From Bellilinea sp. (GTDB lineage Bacteria; Chloroflexota; Anaerolineae; Anaerolineales; Anaerolineaceae), in contig BPHQ01000001.1 of NCBI GenBank assembly GCA_026003615.1, positions 806,001-870,000 on the forward strand: 64,000 nucleotides of DNA, read 5' to 3'. Under the pieces are notes generated by a model. It was given only the letters and a program-made list of their open reading frames with translations. It was not told the origin of the DNA and made no database searches. This document shows positions 1-7,764 of this stretch, one piece after another. The translations under genes were made by a program, and so were the position numbers. The stretch's first letter is position 1. Each line of letters starts with the position of its first letter.

Positions 1-767
1 TTGTTCTTCAGCAAGCCCTGGAATATGGTGTTAAGCGGTTTATTCACATTTCCAGTACAGCGGTTTATGGCGTGCCGGATCATCATCCATTGTTTGAAAC
101 CGATCCGCTCATTGGAGTTGGACCTTATGGAAAAGCCAAGATTCAGGCTGAAGAAATTTGTCTGGAATACCGCGAAAAGGGCATGTGTGTGCCGATCTTA
201 CGTCCCAAGTCTTTCATCGGGCCGGAGCGTCTGGGTGTTTTTGCCATCTTTTATGAATGGGCAAGCGAAGGTAAAAATTTTCCCATGATTGGATCGGGAA
301 ATAATCGTTACCAGTTGCTTGATGTGGAAGACCTGTGTGATGCTATTTACGCGTGCATGACGCTGGAAGAGGAACAGGTTAACGACACTTTTAATATCGG
401 TGCAGCTGAATTTACCACTATGAAGGAGGATTATCAAGCTGTGTTGGATGAAGCTGGCTTTGGTAAACGGATTATTCCTTTCCCTGCCGGTCCAGTGGTG
501 GTGGCGCTGAAGATTTTGGAGTTGTTGAAATTATCTCCTTTGTACCCATGGATTTATGAGACAGCCTCAAAGGATTCCTTTGTGTCCATTGAAAAGGCTC
601 AAAAAATCTTGAGTTTCCAACCGAAGTACTCCAATAAAGAGGCATTGCTGCGAAATTATCGTTGGTACCTGGCGAACAAAGACACCTTCAAAGAAGGGGA
701 AGGGGGAGTTACCCACCGTGTCCCCTGGAAGCAAAAAGCGTTAAAAGTTGCCAAAGTTTTCTTCTAA
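1..767 (+). CDS. NAD(P)-dependent epimerase/dehydratase, 3' part
   Basis: Partial gene. The frame is open from base 3 and continues upstream of the window, so only about 254 C-terminal residues are visible. They open with HISSTAVYG, which carries the Ser/Thr of the active site, followed by PYGKAK, the YxxxK catalytic pair of extended short-chain dehydrogenases. [12 protein letters not shown] and the [15 protein letters not shown] segment then match the substrate half of nucleotide-sugar epimerases. By family it would act on an NDP-sugar in the cytoplasm, but the substrate cannot be told. The ORF-track start at 72 is only an internal Met, since conserved residues lie before it. A terminator follows about 20 bp after the stop, so it ends its transcript. 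Confidence 0.85.
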   Translation, partial: VLQQALEYGVKRFIHISSTAVYGVPDHHPLFETDPLIGVGPYGKAKIQAEEICLEYREKGMCVPILRPKSFIGPERLGVFAIFYEWASEGKNFPMIGSGNNRYQLLDVEDLCDAIYACMTLEEEQVNDTFNIGAAEFTTMKEDYQAVLDEAGFGKRIIPFPAGPVVVALKILELLKLSPLYPWIYETASKDSFVSIEKAQKILSFQPKYSNKEALLRNYRWYLANKDTFKEGEGGVTHRVPWKQKALKVAKVFF

Positions 768-787
768 AAATTCCCTCTAAAGAATAA

Positions 788-824
788 CAAAACGCCTTCG
801 AAAAATTAAAACGAAGGCGTTTTG
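788..824. terminator. Bidirectional Rho-independent terminator
   Basis: A perfect 13-bp inverted repeat (CAAAACGCCTTCG / CGAAGGCGTTTTG) has a short A/T-rich loop, with A- and T-runs inside the stem ends. It sits between the converging epimerase (plus) and MFS (minus) genes and can serve both. Confidence 0.85.
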
Positions 825-845
825 TCAGCAATTTTTGGGGGTGGT

Positions 846-2054
846 TTATGGTTTTCGGGAACGGTATTTCAAGATAAATGGAAAAGTCAAGAGGGCAAGA
901 ATTTCTAGGCTAATGATCGCAACAAATAACCCTAACCGACTCTGGTCGTATAAATAACCCATCAAGACCCCGCTGACAAACCATGCTGCACCGTAAAGTG
1001 TGTTGAAAATTCCATAAGCAAAGGCTCGTTTACCGCCCGGAACAAGGTCGGCAATGGCAGCCCTCATAATCGTTTCGTGGACCGCCATAATAACTCCCCA
1101 AACAACAGCCGCAAATATGCTTAAGACATATGAAGTGGAAAACGCCAAAAATGGTAGCGGCAGAGAAATGACAGGCACGATAGCCAGGGAAGTTAATCCG
1201 ATTTTGTCGTAAGTCTTGCCGATAATCAGAGCTGCAAGGGCATCAACCCCCATTGCTATAGCGTAAAAAAGGGCAATTTGGGCAGCGGGTACTACACTTT
1301 GGGTGGCCCAGTGATAGGAGATAATTTGGAAGTTAGCAAATCCCGCTACGCTTAGAAAGGTGAAAGCGGAATAAAACCAAAAAATCTGAGGCAGGGTGGA
1401 ATTTTGAATACGAGCAGTCTTCGACGTTTGTGAGGCGGTTACCTCTAATTCTTCGGGTTTGGGAACACGCAATCTTGCCAGGAGCAAGACAAGCAAAGTA
1501 AGCAAGGCGGGAATCCAAAGGATGCTGAACCCATCCCGATAACTTTGTCGCTGTGCAAAAACAACCGCAAAAATTAACGGACCCAGGAAAGCCCCAACCT
1601 GATCCAGTGCTTCGTGAATACCAAAACCCCAGCCGCGTCCCACCTGATAACTGGCATGAGAGAGCATGGTATCTTTGGCTGGCGACCGGATTGCTTTCCC
1701 GATCCGTTCGAGAATAAGGAAAATGGCAGCGATTTCCCACCGATTCGTGTATGCAAGAAAAGGAATACTGATCAGAAGACCATACCCCAGAAAGGTTGCA
1801 AACCAGTACGCCCGAGTACGTGAAGCAAGATAACCGGAGACCAATCTCAAACCATAACCCAGAAATTCTCCTAAACCTGAAACCAATCCAACTGAAGTTG
1901 CGCTTGCTCCAAGAAATGCGAGATAAGCTCCACTCACTCCACGTCCAGTTTCGTAGGTAATATCACCTAATGCACTGACGAGACCGAACAACAGAATGAA
2001 TTGAATGGCGCGGGTGCGTTTTTCAGGTGTTTTTGAAGTTGATTCAAGGGTCAT
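846..2054 (-). CDS. MFS transporter
   Basis: Polytopic membrane protein of 402 residues from the chosen start, with about twelve hydrophobic segments and the usual MFS length. The loop ERIGKAIRSPAKDTML between early helices resembles the conserved cytoplasmic motif of drug/metabolite MFS permeases. The substrate is unknown. The ORF track starts at 2111, but that region contains the terminator of the upstream tRNA. The ATG at 2054 is preceded by AGGAG at good spacing, so the protein begins MTLESTSKTPEK. The gene converges on the epimerase across a shared terminator and lies downstream of tRNA-Asp on the same strand. Confidence 0.85.
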   Translation of the reverse strand: MTLESTSKTPEKRTRAIQFILLFGLVSALGDITYETGRGVSGAYLAFLGASATSVGLVSGLGEFLGYGLRLVSGYLASRTRAYWFATFLGYGLLISIPFLAYTNRWEIAAIFLILERIGKAIRSPAKDTMLSHASYQVGRGWGFGIHEALDQVGAFLGPLIFAVVFAQRQSYRDGFSILWIPALLTLLVLLLARLRVPKPEELEVTASQTSKTARIQNSTLPQIFWFYSAFTFLSVAGFANFQIISYHWATQSVVPAAQIALFYAIAMGVDALAALIIGKTYDKIGLTSLAIVPVISLPLPFLAFSTSYVLSIFAAVVWGVIMAVHETIMRAAIADLVPGGKRAFAYGIFNTLYGAAWFVSGVLMGYLYDQSRLGLFVAIISLEILALLTFPFILKYRSRKP

Positions 2055-2107
2055 TGGGAGGATTCTCCTGAAAAAAGCAATGCTTCCTGATCTGATCCGT
2101 AGGGAAA

Positions 2108-2136
2108 ACAAAAAAGCCGCTAAGCGGCCTTTTTAG
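2108..2136 (-). terminator. Terminator after tRNA-Asp
   Basis: Read on the minus strand, GCCGC-TTA-GCGGC is followed by a run of six T. It lies 8 to 37 bases past the 3' end of tRNA-Asp and upstream of the MFS start codon. Confidence 0.8.
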
Positions 2137-2144
2137 GGTATTCG

Positions 2145-2220
2145 TGGCGGGAGCGACGGGATTCGAACCCGCGGTCTCGGCCTTGACAGGGCCGCATGTT
2201 AACCACTACACCACGCCCCC
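2145..2220 (-). tRNA. tRNA-Asp (anticodon GTC)
   Basis: The reverse complement folds as a full cloverleaf: acceptor GGGGGCG pairs with CGCTCCC (one G-U), the anticodon arm is CGGCC-CTGTCAA-GGCCG giving anticodon GUC, and the T arm is CGGG-TTCGAAT-CCCG. The discriminator is G and the CCA end is encoded. This contrasts with the tRNA-Arg in this window, which has no encoded CCA. Confidence 0.97.
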
Positions 2221-2501
2221 CGAACGGGCAAATATTATCACACTCTCTCTTTCCCGTCAAGAAAAAAGGTGCTTTTGGAGGTGTGGAGCCATAAATTTGT
2301 CCCATCTCTCAATTGGACCTTGTCTTTGAATTATGATAGATGTATTTCGAAAGTATTGACCAGAATTGAGAGGGGATGAAAGGCATTTTGGATCAATTCC
2401 ATTTGTTCAGGATGATCATTTTTTTGCTAAAGGGATCAAAATTGCTCGTAAGTAATAATCATCGAGCATCCCAACGGTTGGCTATATGTTCGAATTGAAC
2501 G
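2221..2501. other. Intergenic region, no gene seen
   Basis: About 280 bp between tRNA-Asp and the ndk terminator. The short ORFs on both strands here are shadows of the tRNA. A 9-bp inverted repeat (CTCTCAATT at 2306-2314, AATTGAGAG at 2364-2372) has a ~49-nt spacer, and a small hairpin TGCTCG/CGAGCA lies near 2443-2468. The tRNA promoter should be here, but I cannot place a convincing -35/-10 pair. Confidence 0.5.
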
Positions 2502-2537
2502 AAAAAACCTCTGACGATTATTTGGCATCGTCAGAGG
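2502..2537 (-). terminator. Terminator of the TPR-ndk transcript
   Basis: A perfect 11-bp stem CCTCTGACGAT / ATCGTCAGAGG with an 8-nt loop. On the minus strand it is followed by TTTTTT. It lies about 73 bp beyond the ndk stop codon. Confidence 0.9.
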
Positions 2538-2609
2538 CAATCGGCTGATTCTGGCGGTTTGATTATTAACCAGCGCCCTCATCGCTTGAATAAAAATAGC
2601 ATACCATGC

Positions 2610-3065
2610 TTAATTACTGCCGCTGATCCACTCCTCATTGCTTTGTTTCCACTCAACAAGTTCATTTGGGTTAAACCAAAGCGCAATTTCAGCCTGGGCA
2701 TTTTCAGGGCTGTCTGAAGCATGGGTTAGGTTTCTGCCTACCTCAAGGCCAAAATCATGGCGAATAGTACCAGGTGCTGCTTCGGTTGGGCGGGTTGCTC
2801 CCATCGTTTGACGAACAGCGGTGACCGCCTGTGGGCCTTCCCACACCATGGCCATAACCGGTGCAGAACAAATATAGCGGATTAAGCCTTCATAAAAAGG
2901 TTTTCCTTTATGAATGGCATAATGTTGCTCTGCCAGATCGGTGGGAACCCGTAAAAATTTTGCAGCAACTAGTTTTAACCCGCGCTGTTCAAGACGCTTG
3001 ATAATCTCTCCAACCAAGCCCCTTTGCACGGCATCGGGTTTTGCAAGTACGAAAGTGCGTTCCAC
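2610..3065 (-). CDS. ndk: Nucleoside diphosphate kinase
   Basis: Transfers the gamma-phosphate from ATP to nucleoside diphosphates through a phosphohistidine. The protein has 151 residues, normal for bacterial Ndk. The N-terminal ERTFVLAKPDAVQRGLVG and the active-site stretch NLTHASDSPENAQAEI are plain; the usual HGSDS is HASDS here. The ORF track starts at TTG 3077, but GGAGG lies five bases before the GTG at 3065, which gives the family-typical N-terminus MERTFVLAKPDA, so I take GTG. It sits 24 bp after the TPR gene on the same strand with no promoter visible between, so the two are probably co-transcribed. A strong terminator follows. Confidence 0.96.
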   Translation of the reverse strand: MERTFVLAKPDAVQRGLVGEIIKRLEQRGLKLVAAKFLRVPTDLAEQHYAIHKGKPFYEGLIRYICSAPVMAMVWEGPQAVTAVRQTMGATRPTEAAPGTIRHDFGLEVGRNLTHASDSPENAQAEIALWFNPNELVEWKQSNEEWISGSN

Positions 3066-3089
3066 AATGTCCTCCAATGGGTTATTTTC

Positions 3090-5891
3090 TTATCGCAGCA
3101 ATTCCTCTGCTTTGGTGTAGGCCTCAAGGGCTTCTTGCAAGCGGTTGCTGCGTAAATAAGCGTCACCCAGTGCCTGCCAGATGGTGATATCTATCGGATA
3201 TCGGTAAAGAGCGTCTCTAAGATCATGGATGGTTTCTTCCAAATACTGCCCATCCTTGATCAATTGATTATAAGCCTGCAATGCTTTCTCAAGCTCGTGA
3301 GCTTGAAGGGCTGTTTGGGCAATGACTAATATCTCTGCCGGGTTGCTGGATTGAAGGGTGGGGGATGATGGTTGAGGTTGCTCCTTTTCAGTGGGCAGTG
3401 TTTCAGCACCTGGAGATTGAAATTCCGGTACCCAATCCGAGGGCACTGGAGGTTGTTCGGATTCGGTTTCCGCCTCCTCTAAATCTTTTAACCAAGAAGG
3501 CACTTCTTCCTCAATTTCCGTAATTGGTGTTTCTTGGGGCAACTCATCCACTGGTTCATTGATCGGTTGCGGGGTTGAAGGAGAGACTGCTTTGAGGTGA
3601 ACTGGTTGGGTATCTTCAACCGTTTCGGCTTCTTTTTCTTCAATCTCAAAGGATGGCAGGTCGGTTTCTGTTTCAGAGGAGGTCTCTGTCACAGATTCTT
3701 CTGTGATTTCCGTGTGCAATTCTTCTCTAACCCATTTTGGGAGATCTTCCTGACGCTCTTCAGGTTTTGTCAAAAGGGTTTCTTCTGCTGCTCCTTGTTT
3801 TGCGGCAAGACTTTCTAACCAAGCAAAGGTGTCATCTTCTGCTAATTCTTCCGTATCTGAGGAAGGAGATTGTTCTCCATCTTCCACTGGCAAAAGGGGC
3901 TTTATGATCTCCGATGAAGTTTCAAAGGAGGTTTCTTCTTCCTGCATGGACTCCATCAGCCAATCGGGTAACGGTTCAGGTGTTTGATCGGAGACGGCTT
4001 GTTCAATTAGGTTATCCTCGATGGCTTTACCCACTTCACCCTCTTCACCATGGTGAGTCTCCTCGGTAATTTCTTCTTCCTTTTCCACCAAATCCGGTTC
4101 AGGAAAGATGGTTTGAATTATCTCCGGAGTGGTTTGATCCGTGGGAGTGACCTCTTCCTCTTTGTGATCAAAAGCGGAAGTTTCTGGTGATTCTTCAACC
4201 AGTGATTGAATCCAATCCGGCGGGGTATCTTGACGTTCTTCAGGTGGGGTCAACAATGTGGCTTCATCAGCTCCCTGACGAGCTGCAAGGCTTTCCAACC
4301 ACGCCATGGTAGCATCCAAGTCTTCTAATTCAGGTGCCGCTTGAGATGATGGCTCATCCGGTTGAGGTGAGGAGGATTGTACCTCCAAAGATTCCAATGG
4401 GTTTTCCTCAATGTGGGGTGCTTCACCGGTGAATTCTTCGGTTTCGTTTTCGGACTGTTGAAATGTGCCGAGTTCTTTCAGCCAATCGGGTATTGTTTCA
4501 AAATTTTCTTCAATCCGGGTATCTTCTCCATGGATCTCTTCTTCCGAGGTAAATTGCGAATAGGGGGGCAAATCCGTTTCATTGCTTTCGAGGGATTCCT
4601 CAAGTGGGCTGGCGGCTTCTTCAGTGGATTGAACTTCTTCGTGAAGGGAAATCCCCGCTTCTTTTTCGAGAAGGTTTTCTTCTTGCGAGGGGAGAATTTG
4701 CTCTAACCACCCCAAATCTTCTTCTGTTTCTTGCTCCTCAACCGCTGTTTCCTCTGGTGCGATTTCTTGCAGCCATTCCGGAATTTCGCCAATTTCTAAA
4801 TCTTCTTCAGGAAGATTGAAACCGGCCTGAACAGATTCATCCACCTTTTCTGTTGGAGTCCAACCAGCTTCCTTCATCCAATCGGGAATGGTTTCTTCTT
4901 CAGAGGCTTCTGGAATTTGGGATTCAAAAATTGGGGAGGAGATTTCCTGGAAAGGCGCTGGAGTTTCAGGAGTGGTTGAAAGATCTGGTGTGGTTTCTTC
5001 CATTTCAGCAGAAGGTTTGATTTCGCTAAACCAGTCCGGAAGTGACTCTTCTTCTTCGTCGTTGAAATTTACACCGGCGGTTTGTGCCCACTCCGGCAGA
5101 GCAGCTTCTTCTTCGATAGTTTCAATTTCTAATCGGTCAAGTGTTACGGCATTGTCAGGTACATCCAGGCTGCTGATTGCATTGGGAGGCAGGTAAGCCA
5201 GATAAGGATCCATGGCGAAGACACGCTGTTGATAAATTTTTGCATCTTCTGCCCGGGATGTTTGAGGAAGTGTCTCAGCCAGGATGCGATTAGCTTCAAA
5301 ACAATAGGGAAGTTTAGAGATCAGCCGACTGCAAACCTCGATGGCTGCCACAGTTTGGCCAGAGAGGAAGTACATGCGGGCTAAAATGACTTCCAGATCA
5401 ACGCGCAATGGGTCTTCTGCAAGCGCGGCACGGATTTCTGCAATGGCTTGCTGGTATAACTCTCCCCGTGCATACATGCGAACCAACGCACCGCGGGTCA
5501 GTCGAATTTTTGGGGGTTCGACACCATCTCGTCTGCCGTATAGACGGCGGAGTTCATCTTGAACCGCTGTATTGGAAGGTTGGGCTTCAAAGGCTCTTTC
5601 CATGTGCCAGATGGCGGCATCCAGGTTGCCTTCGTCCTCACGGATAATGCTCATCCCAATTTGCGAAATGAAATCATCCGGCACGGCTGAAAGGATGCGC
5701 TGGAGCACGTCGGCGGCTTCAGCATACCGCTGAGATTCAAGAAAGGCTTTTCCAAGGAGGCGGTAGGTGTCTATGTGTTTTGGGTAATATTTGAGAATAT
5801 GACGGCAATGAGCAATTGCGGCAGAGGACTCGCCGCGATCAATCATCGCTTCAATTTCACGGTTATATGCACGTAATGGAATTTTAGCCAT
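3090..5891 (-). CDS. TPR protein with Trp-motif acidic linker
   Basis: 933 residues. An N-terminal TPR block (about residues 1-210, e.g. DTYRLLGKAFLESQRYAEAA) and a short C-terminal TPR pair flank a ~620-residue Glu/Ser/Thr/Pro-rich linker. The linker carries a dozen or so short Trp motifs such as LPDWFSEI, IPDWMKEA, IPEWLQEI, IPDWLKEL, LPDWLMES and VPSWLKDL. Two are longer duplicates: AWLESLAARQGADEATLL and AWLESLAAKQGAAEETLL, each followed by a PPEERQ/KPEERQ block. There is no signal peptide or membrane helix. This suggests a cytoplasmic scaffold with TPRs and repeated linear motifs as binding sites; its partners are unknown. The start was moved from 5939 to ATG 5891, which has GGGAGGTGG upstream and lies downstream of a good promoter. 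Confidence 0.85.
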   Translation of the reverse strand: MAKIPLRAYNREIEAMIDRGESSAAIAHCRHILKYYPKHIDTYRLLGKAFLESQRYAEAADVLQRILSAVPDDFISQIGMSIIREDEGNLDAAIWHMERAFEAQPSNTAVQDELRRLYGRRDGVEPPKIRLTRGALVRMYARGELYQQAIAEIRAALAEDPLRVDLEVILARMYFLSGQTVAAIEVCSRLISKLPYCFEANRILAETLPQTSRAEDAKIYQQRVFAMDPYLAYLPPNAISSLDVPDNAVTLDRLEIETIEEEAALPEWAQTAGVNFNDEEEESLPDWFSEIKPSAEMEETTPDLSTTPETPAPFQEISSPIFESQIPEASEEETIPDWMKEAGWTPTEKVDESVQAGFNLPEEDLEIGEIPEWLQEIAPEETAVEEQETEEDLGWLEQILPSQEENLLEKEAGISLHEEVQSTEEAASPLEESLESNETDLPPYSQFTSEEEIHGEDTRIEENFETIPDWLKELGTFQQSENETEEFTGEAPHIEENPLESLEVQSSSPQPDEPSSQAAPELEDLDATMAWLESLAARQGADEATLLTPPEERQDTPPDWIQSLVEESPETSAFDHKEEEVTPTDQTTPEIIQTIFPEPDLVEKEEEITEETHHGEEGEVGKAIEDNLIEQAVSDQTPEPLPDWLMESMQEEETSFETSSEIIKPLLPVEDGEQSPSSDTEELAEDDTFAWLESLAAKQGAAEETLLTKPEERQEDLPKWVREELHTEITEESVTETSSETETDLPSFEIEEKEAETVEDTQPVHLKAVSPSTPQPINEPVDELPQETPITEIEEEVPSWLKDLEEAETESEQPPVPSDWVPEFQSPGAETLPTEKEQPQPSSPTLQSSNPAEILVIAQTALQAHELEKALQAYNQLIKDGQYLEETIHDLRDALYRYPIDITIWQALGDAYLRSNRLQEALEAYTKAEELLR

Positions 5892-5910
5892 AAGCCACCT
5901 CCCAATGGTT

Positions 5911-5939
5911 AGTATGCCCCAAGTTTTAGGATTCTGCAA
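5911..5939 (-). promoter_or_regulatory. Promoter of the TPR-ndk operon
   Basis: On the minus strand, TTGCAG, a 17-bp spacer and CATACT place a transcription start around 5904, just upstream of the Shine-Dalgarno and ATG at 5891. The rpoD terminator lies immediately upstream, so the operon starts here. Confidence 0.65.
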
Positions 5940-5956
5940 GTCATTTGAAAGACGAG

Positions 5957-5994
5957 GTAAAAAAGGAACCGCATCGGGAAATCCGCGCGGCTCC
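5957..5994 (-). terminator. Terminator of rpoD
   Basis: Minus-strand hairpin GGAGCCGC / GCGGTTCC (one G-U) followed by TTTTTT, 24 bp past the rpoD stop codon. Confidence 0.85.
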
Positions 5995-6018
5995 TCTTAT
6001 GTAAAATTTGGAAGGGGG

Positions 6019-7239
6019 TTACTCACCCAAATAATCGCGCAATTTGCGTCGGATGGTTGGGTGGCGTAGCCGGCTGAGGGCTTGTGCCTCAATTTGTCTG
6101 ACTCGTTCACGGGTTACACCCATCTTTCGGCCAACTTCCTCCAGGGTGTATGCTTGTCCATCCAGCAAACCATAGCGAAGTTGAAGAATGCGCACTTCAC
6201 GTGGTGGAAGTGTGTTCAATACCTCCTCAAGATGCTCCCGCAATAAATTGTAGGTGGCAGTGTCATCGGGTGGTGGCGCTTCGTCATCTTCAATAAAATC
6301 ACCCAGCACAGAGTCTTCCTCATCATCGGTTGGGGTTTCCAGTGAAAGCGGCCGACGAGCTACTTGAATCATGTTCTCCACCTTTTTAGGGGGAACATCC
6401 AGTGCAATAGCCAGTTCATCCACGGAGGGCTCTCTACCAAGCCGCTGAGTCAGTTGGTGTTGAATACGCAGGAGTTTATTAATTTGATCACCCATGTGCA
6501 CCGGGACGCGAATAGTGCGGCCTTGGTCAGCGATGGCGCGAGTTACTGCCTGACGTATCCACCAGGTGGCGTAAGTGCTGAATTTGTGACCACGGCGGTA
6601 GTCAAATTTTTTGGTTGCGCGAATTAAACCGATGTTACCTTCCTGAATCAAATCCAAGAAAGGAACACCCCGCCCCATATATTTCTTGGCAACACTGATA
6701 ACCAGGCGGGAATTTGCGGTAATCAAATGTTCACGTGCTGCCCAGCCGTCTTCAATTAACTTCCGCAACTCGTGACGACGGCGACTGCCAACATTCCCGC
6801 GAGCCAGTTCCTCACGTGCCAATCGGCCACGCTCAATTCGTTGAGCCAGTTCTACTTCTTCTTCCGCGGTTAGAAGCGGAACTCGACTGACCTCCTTGAG
6901 GTACAAACCGATTGTGTCGTCGGTATCAATGTTTTGTAAATCATCGAAGACTATCTCGCTGGCTGCTTCCTCTGGTTCTTCGATTTCCTCATCCAGCGCC
7001 AATTCGTCTTCAGCTGGTTCAGGGATGAGAGATTCATCCTCGATGTAAGGAATACCAGCGCTCATCAAGGCAGCAAAAGCTTCCTCTAATTGTTCGACAT
7101 CCTGTTCGGCTTCCGGGAAAAAGTGAAGGATGTCATCAATTGTGACGTAGGACTTTTGCCGGCCCAACTCAATCAAACGAGCAATGGCTGGATATTCGTC
7201 TTCTTCTTCATCTATAACGTTAATCAGCGGATTGTCCAT
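6019..7239 (-). CDS. rpoD: Primary sigma-70 factor
   Basis: Directs RNA polymerase to housekeeping promoters. Region 1.1-like sequence ([19 protein letters not shown]) is followed by an acidic stretch. Regions 2.1-2.4 follow, with [19 protein letters not shown] and [17 protein letters not shown], then region 3, and region 4.2 with the helix-turn-helix [19 protein letters not shown]. The presence of all regions points to the primary (group 1) factor. The ORF track starts at 7311 without a visible Shine-Dalgarno. ATG 7239 ([12 protein letters not shown], 406 aa) has AGGAAG about ten bases upstream and begins where acidic region 1.1 begins, so I prefer it; the basic 24-residue extension remains possible. 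The gene has its own terminator. Confidence 0.93.
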   Translation of the reverse strand: MDNPLINVIDEEEDEYPAIARLIELGRQKSYVTIDDILHFFPEAEQDVEQLEEAFAALMSAGIPYIEDESLIPEPAEDELALDEEIEEPEEAASEIVFDDLQNIDTDDTIGLYLKEVSRVPLLTAEEEVELAQRIERGRLAREELARGNVGSRRRHELRKLIEDGWAAREHLITANSRLVISVAKKYMGRGVPFLDLIQEGNIGLIRATKKFDYRRGHKFSTYATWWIRQAVTRAIADQGRTIRVPVHMGDQINKLLRIQHQLTQRLGREPSVDELAIALDVPPKKVENMIQVARRPLSLETPTDDEEDSVLGDFIEDDEAPPPDDTATYNLLREHLEEVLNTLPPREVRILQLRYGLLDGQAYTLEEVGRKMGVTRERVRQIEAQALSRLRHPTIRRKLRDYLGE

Positions 7240-7325
7240 ACGTTTCACAAACTTCCTTTTTCGAGAAAAGTATCTCAGTATTCTTTCTAATTTTTTATGT
7301 TTATCCAGCATGGTTTTATCTGCTC

Positions 7326-7351
7326 GTGTATTCTATTTATTCAGAATACAC
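7326..7351. repeat. Perfect inverted repeat upstream of rpoD
   Basis: GTGTATTCT and AGAATACAC form perfect 9-bp arms around an 8-bp spacer. On the plus strand six T follow, as in a terminator, but no plus-strand gene lies upstream, so an operator or leader hairpin for rpoD is more likely. Confidence 0.6.
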
Positions 7352-7541
7352 TTTTTTACATTGAAAATCAATACCTTGTACTACTCGGCGCTATCTGGCG
7401 CAGATCAAACCGCTGCCGGATCCTTACTCATACAACACCCTGACAAATAAACGAGCGGATATCCTATCCCGCCCGCCGCAGTTGGTGGTTTCAGTAATTA
7501 TGGCAGTAAGTAGCCGCATAACACTATATAACAAACCGAAA

Positions 7542-7568
7542 AGAATTTCAATAGGTTTTTGAAATTCT
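7542..7568. repeat. Perfect inverted repeat between rpoD and hppA
   Basis: AGAATTTCAA and TTGAAATTCT form perfect 10-bp arms around a 7-bp spacer, about 90 bp upstream of the hppA -35 box. The symmetric A/T-rich form suggests a dimeric repressor or activator site. Confidence 0.55.
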
Positions 7569-7658
7569 AATCAAACTTTAATCTACTCAGTAGTTGATGG
7601 GTTTTTTATTACTCCAAGAATCCTAATATTTGTCCTGAAAACGGGTGATTAAATTTGA

Positions 7659-7686
7659 TTGACATTTGCGCCAGTTGTTATACAAT
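7659..7686 (+). promoter_or_regulatory. hppA: Promoter of hppA
   Basis: A consensus TTGACA, a 16-bp spacer and TACAAT. The predicted start near 7693 falls at the first base of a stem-loop. It overlaps the ORF-track start at 7666, which rules that start out. Confidence 0.75.
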
Positions 7687-7691
7687 GATTT

Positions 7692-7720
7692 AGTGCGTCT
7701 TGATGATATTCAGACGCATT
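7692..7720 (+). promoter_or_regulatory. 5' stem-loop at the start of the hppA mRNA
   Basis: AGTGCGTCT pairs with AGACGCATT (9 bp, one G-U) around a ~10-nt loop, starting at the predicted transcription start. Such hairpins at the extreme 5' end commonly protect mRNA from decay. The rest of the ~72-nt leader holds only the Shine-Dalgarno CTGGAGG. Confidence 0.5.
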
Positions 7721-7764
7721 CATGGGTTAATCCCCCCAAATTCCCTTATCAACCTGGAGGCAAT

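Larger units (their letters stand above)
7240..7658. other. Long divergent intergenic region rpoD / hppA
   Basis: Over 400 bp without a credible gene; the ORFs here are shadows with no Shine-Dalgarno. It must hold the rpoD promoter (minus) and whatever controls hppA (plus). Two perfect inverted repeats stand out and are listed separately. A shorter palindrome CTACT-C-AGTAG occurs near 7575-7588. I cannot place a convincing rpoD -35/-10 pair. Confidence 0.5.

Noticed and set aside
2055-2111. N-terminal extension of the MFS gene to 2111
   Set aside because: This stretch contains part of the tRNA terminator, and a good Shine-Dalgarno serves ATG 2054.
2120-2329. Two 61-residue ORFs on opposite strands (2120-2305 and 2144-2329)
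   Set aside because: They are shadows of the tRNA-Asp gene, and the minus-strand one runs through its terminator.
3597-5647. Plus-strand ORFs of 70-109 residues inside the TPR gene
   Set aside because: They are mirror frames of the Glu/Ser-rich repeats, giving Phe/Ser-rich low-complexity peptides without start signals.
7326-7357. Plus-strand terminator (hairpin + T6) near 7350
   Set aside because: No plus-strand gene lies upstream to be terminated; treated as an operator or leader palindrome.
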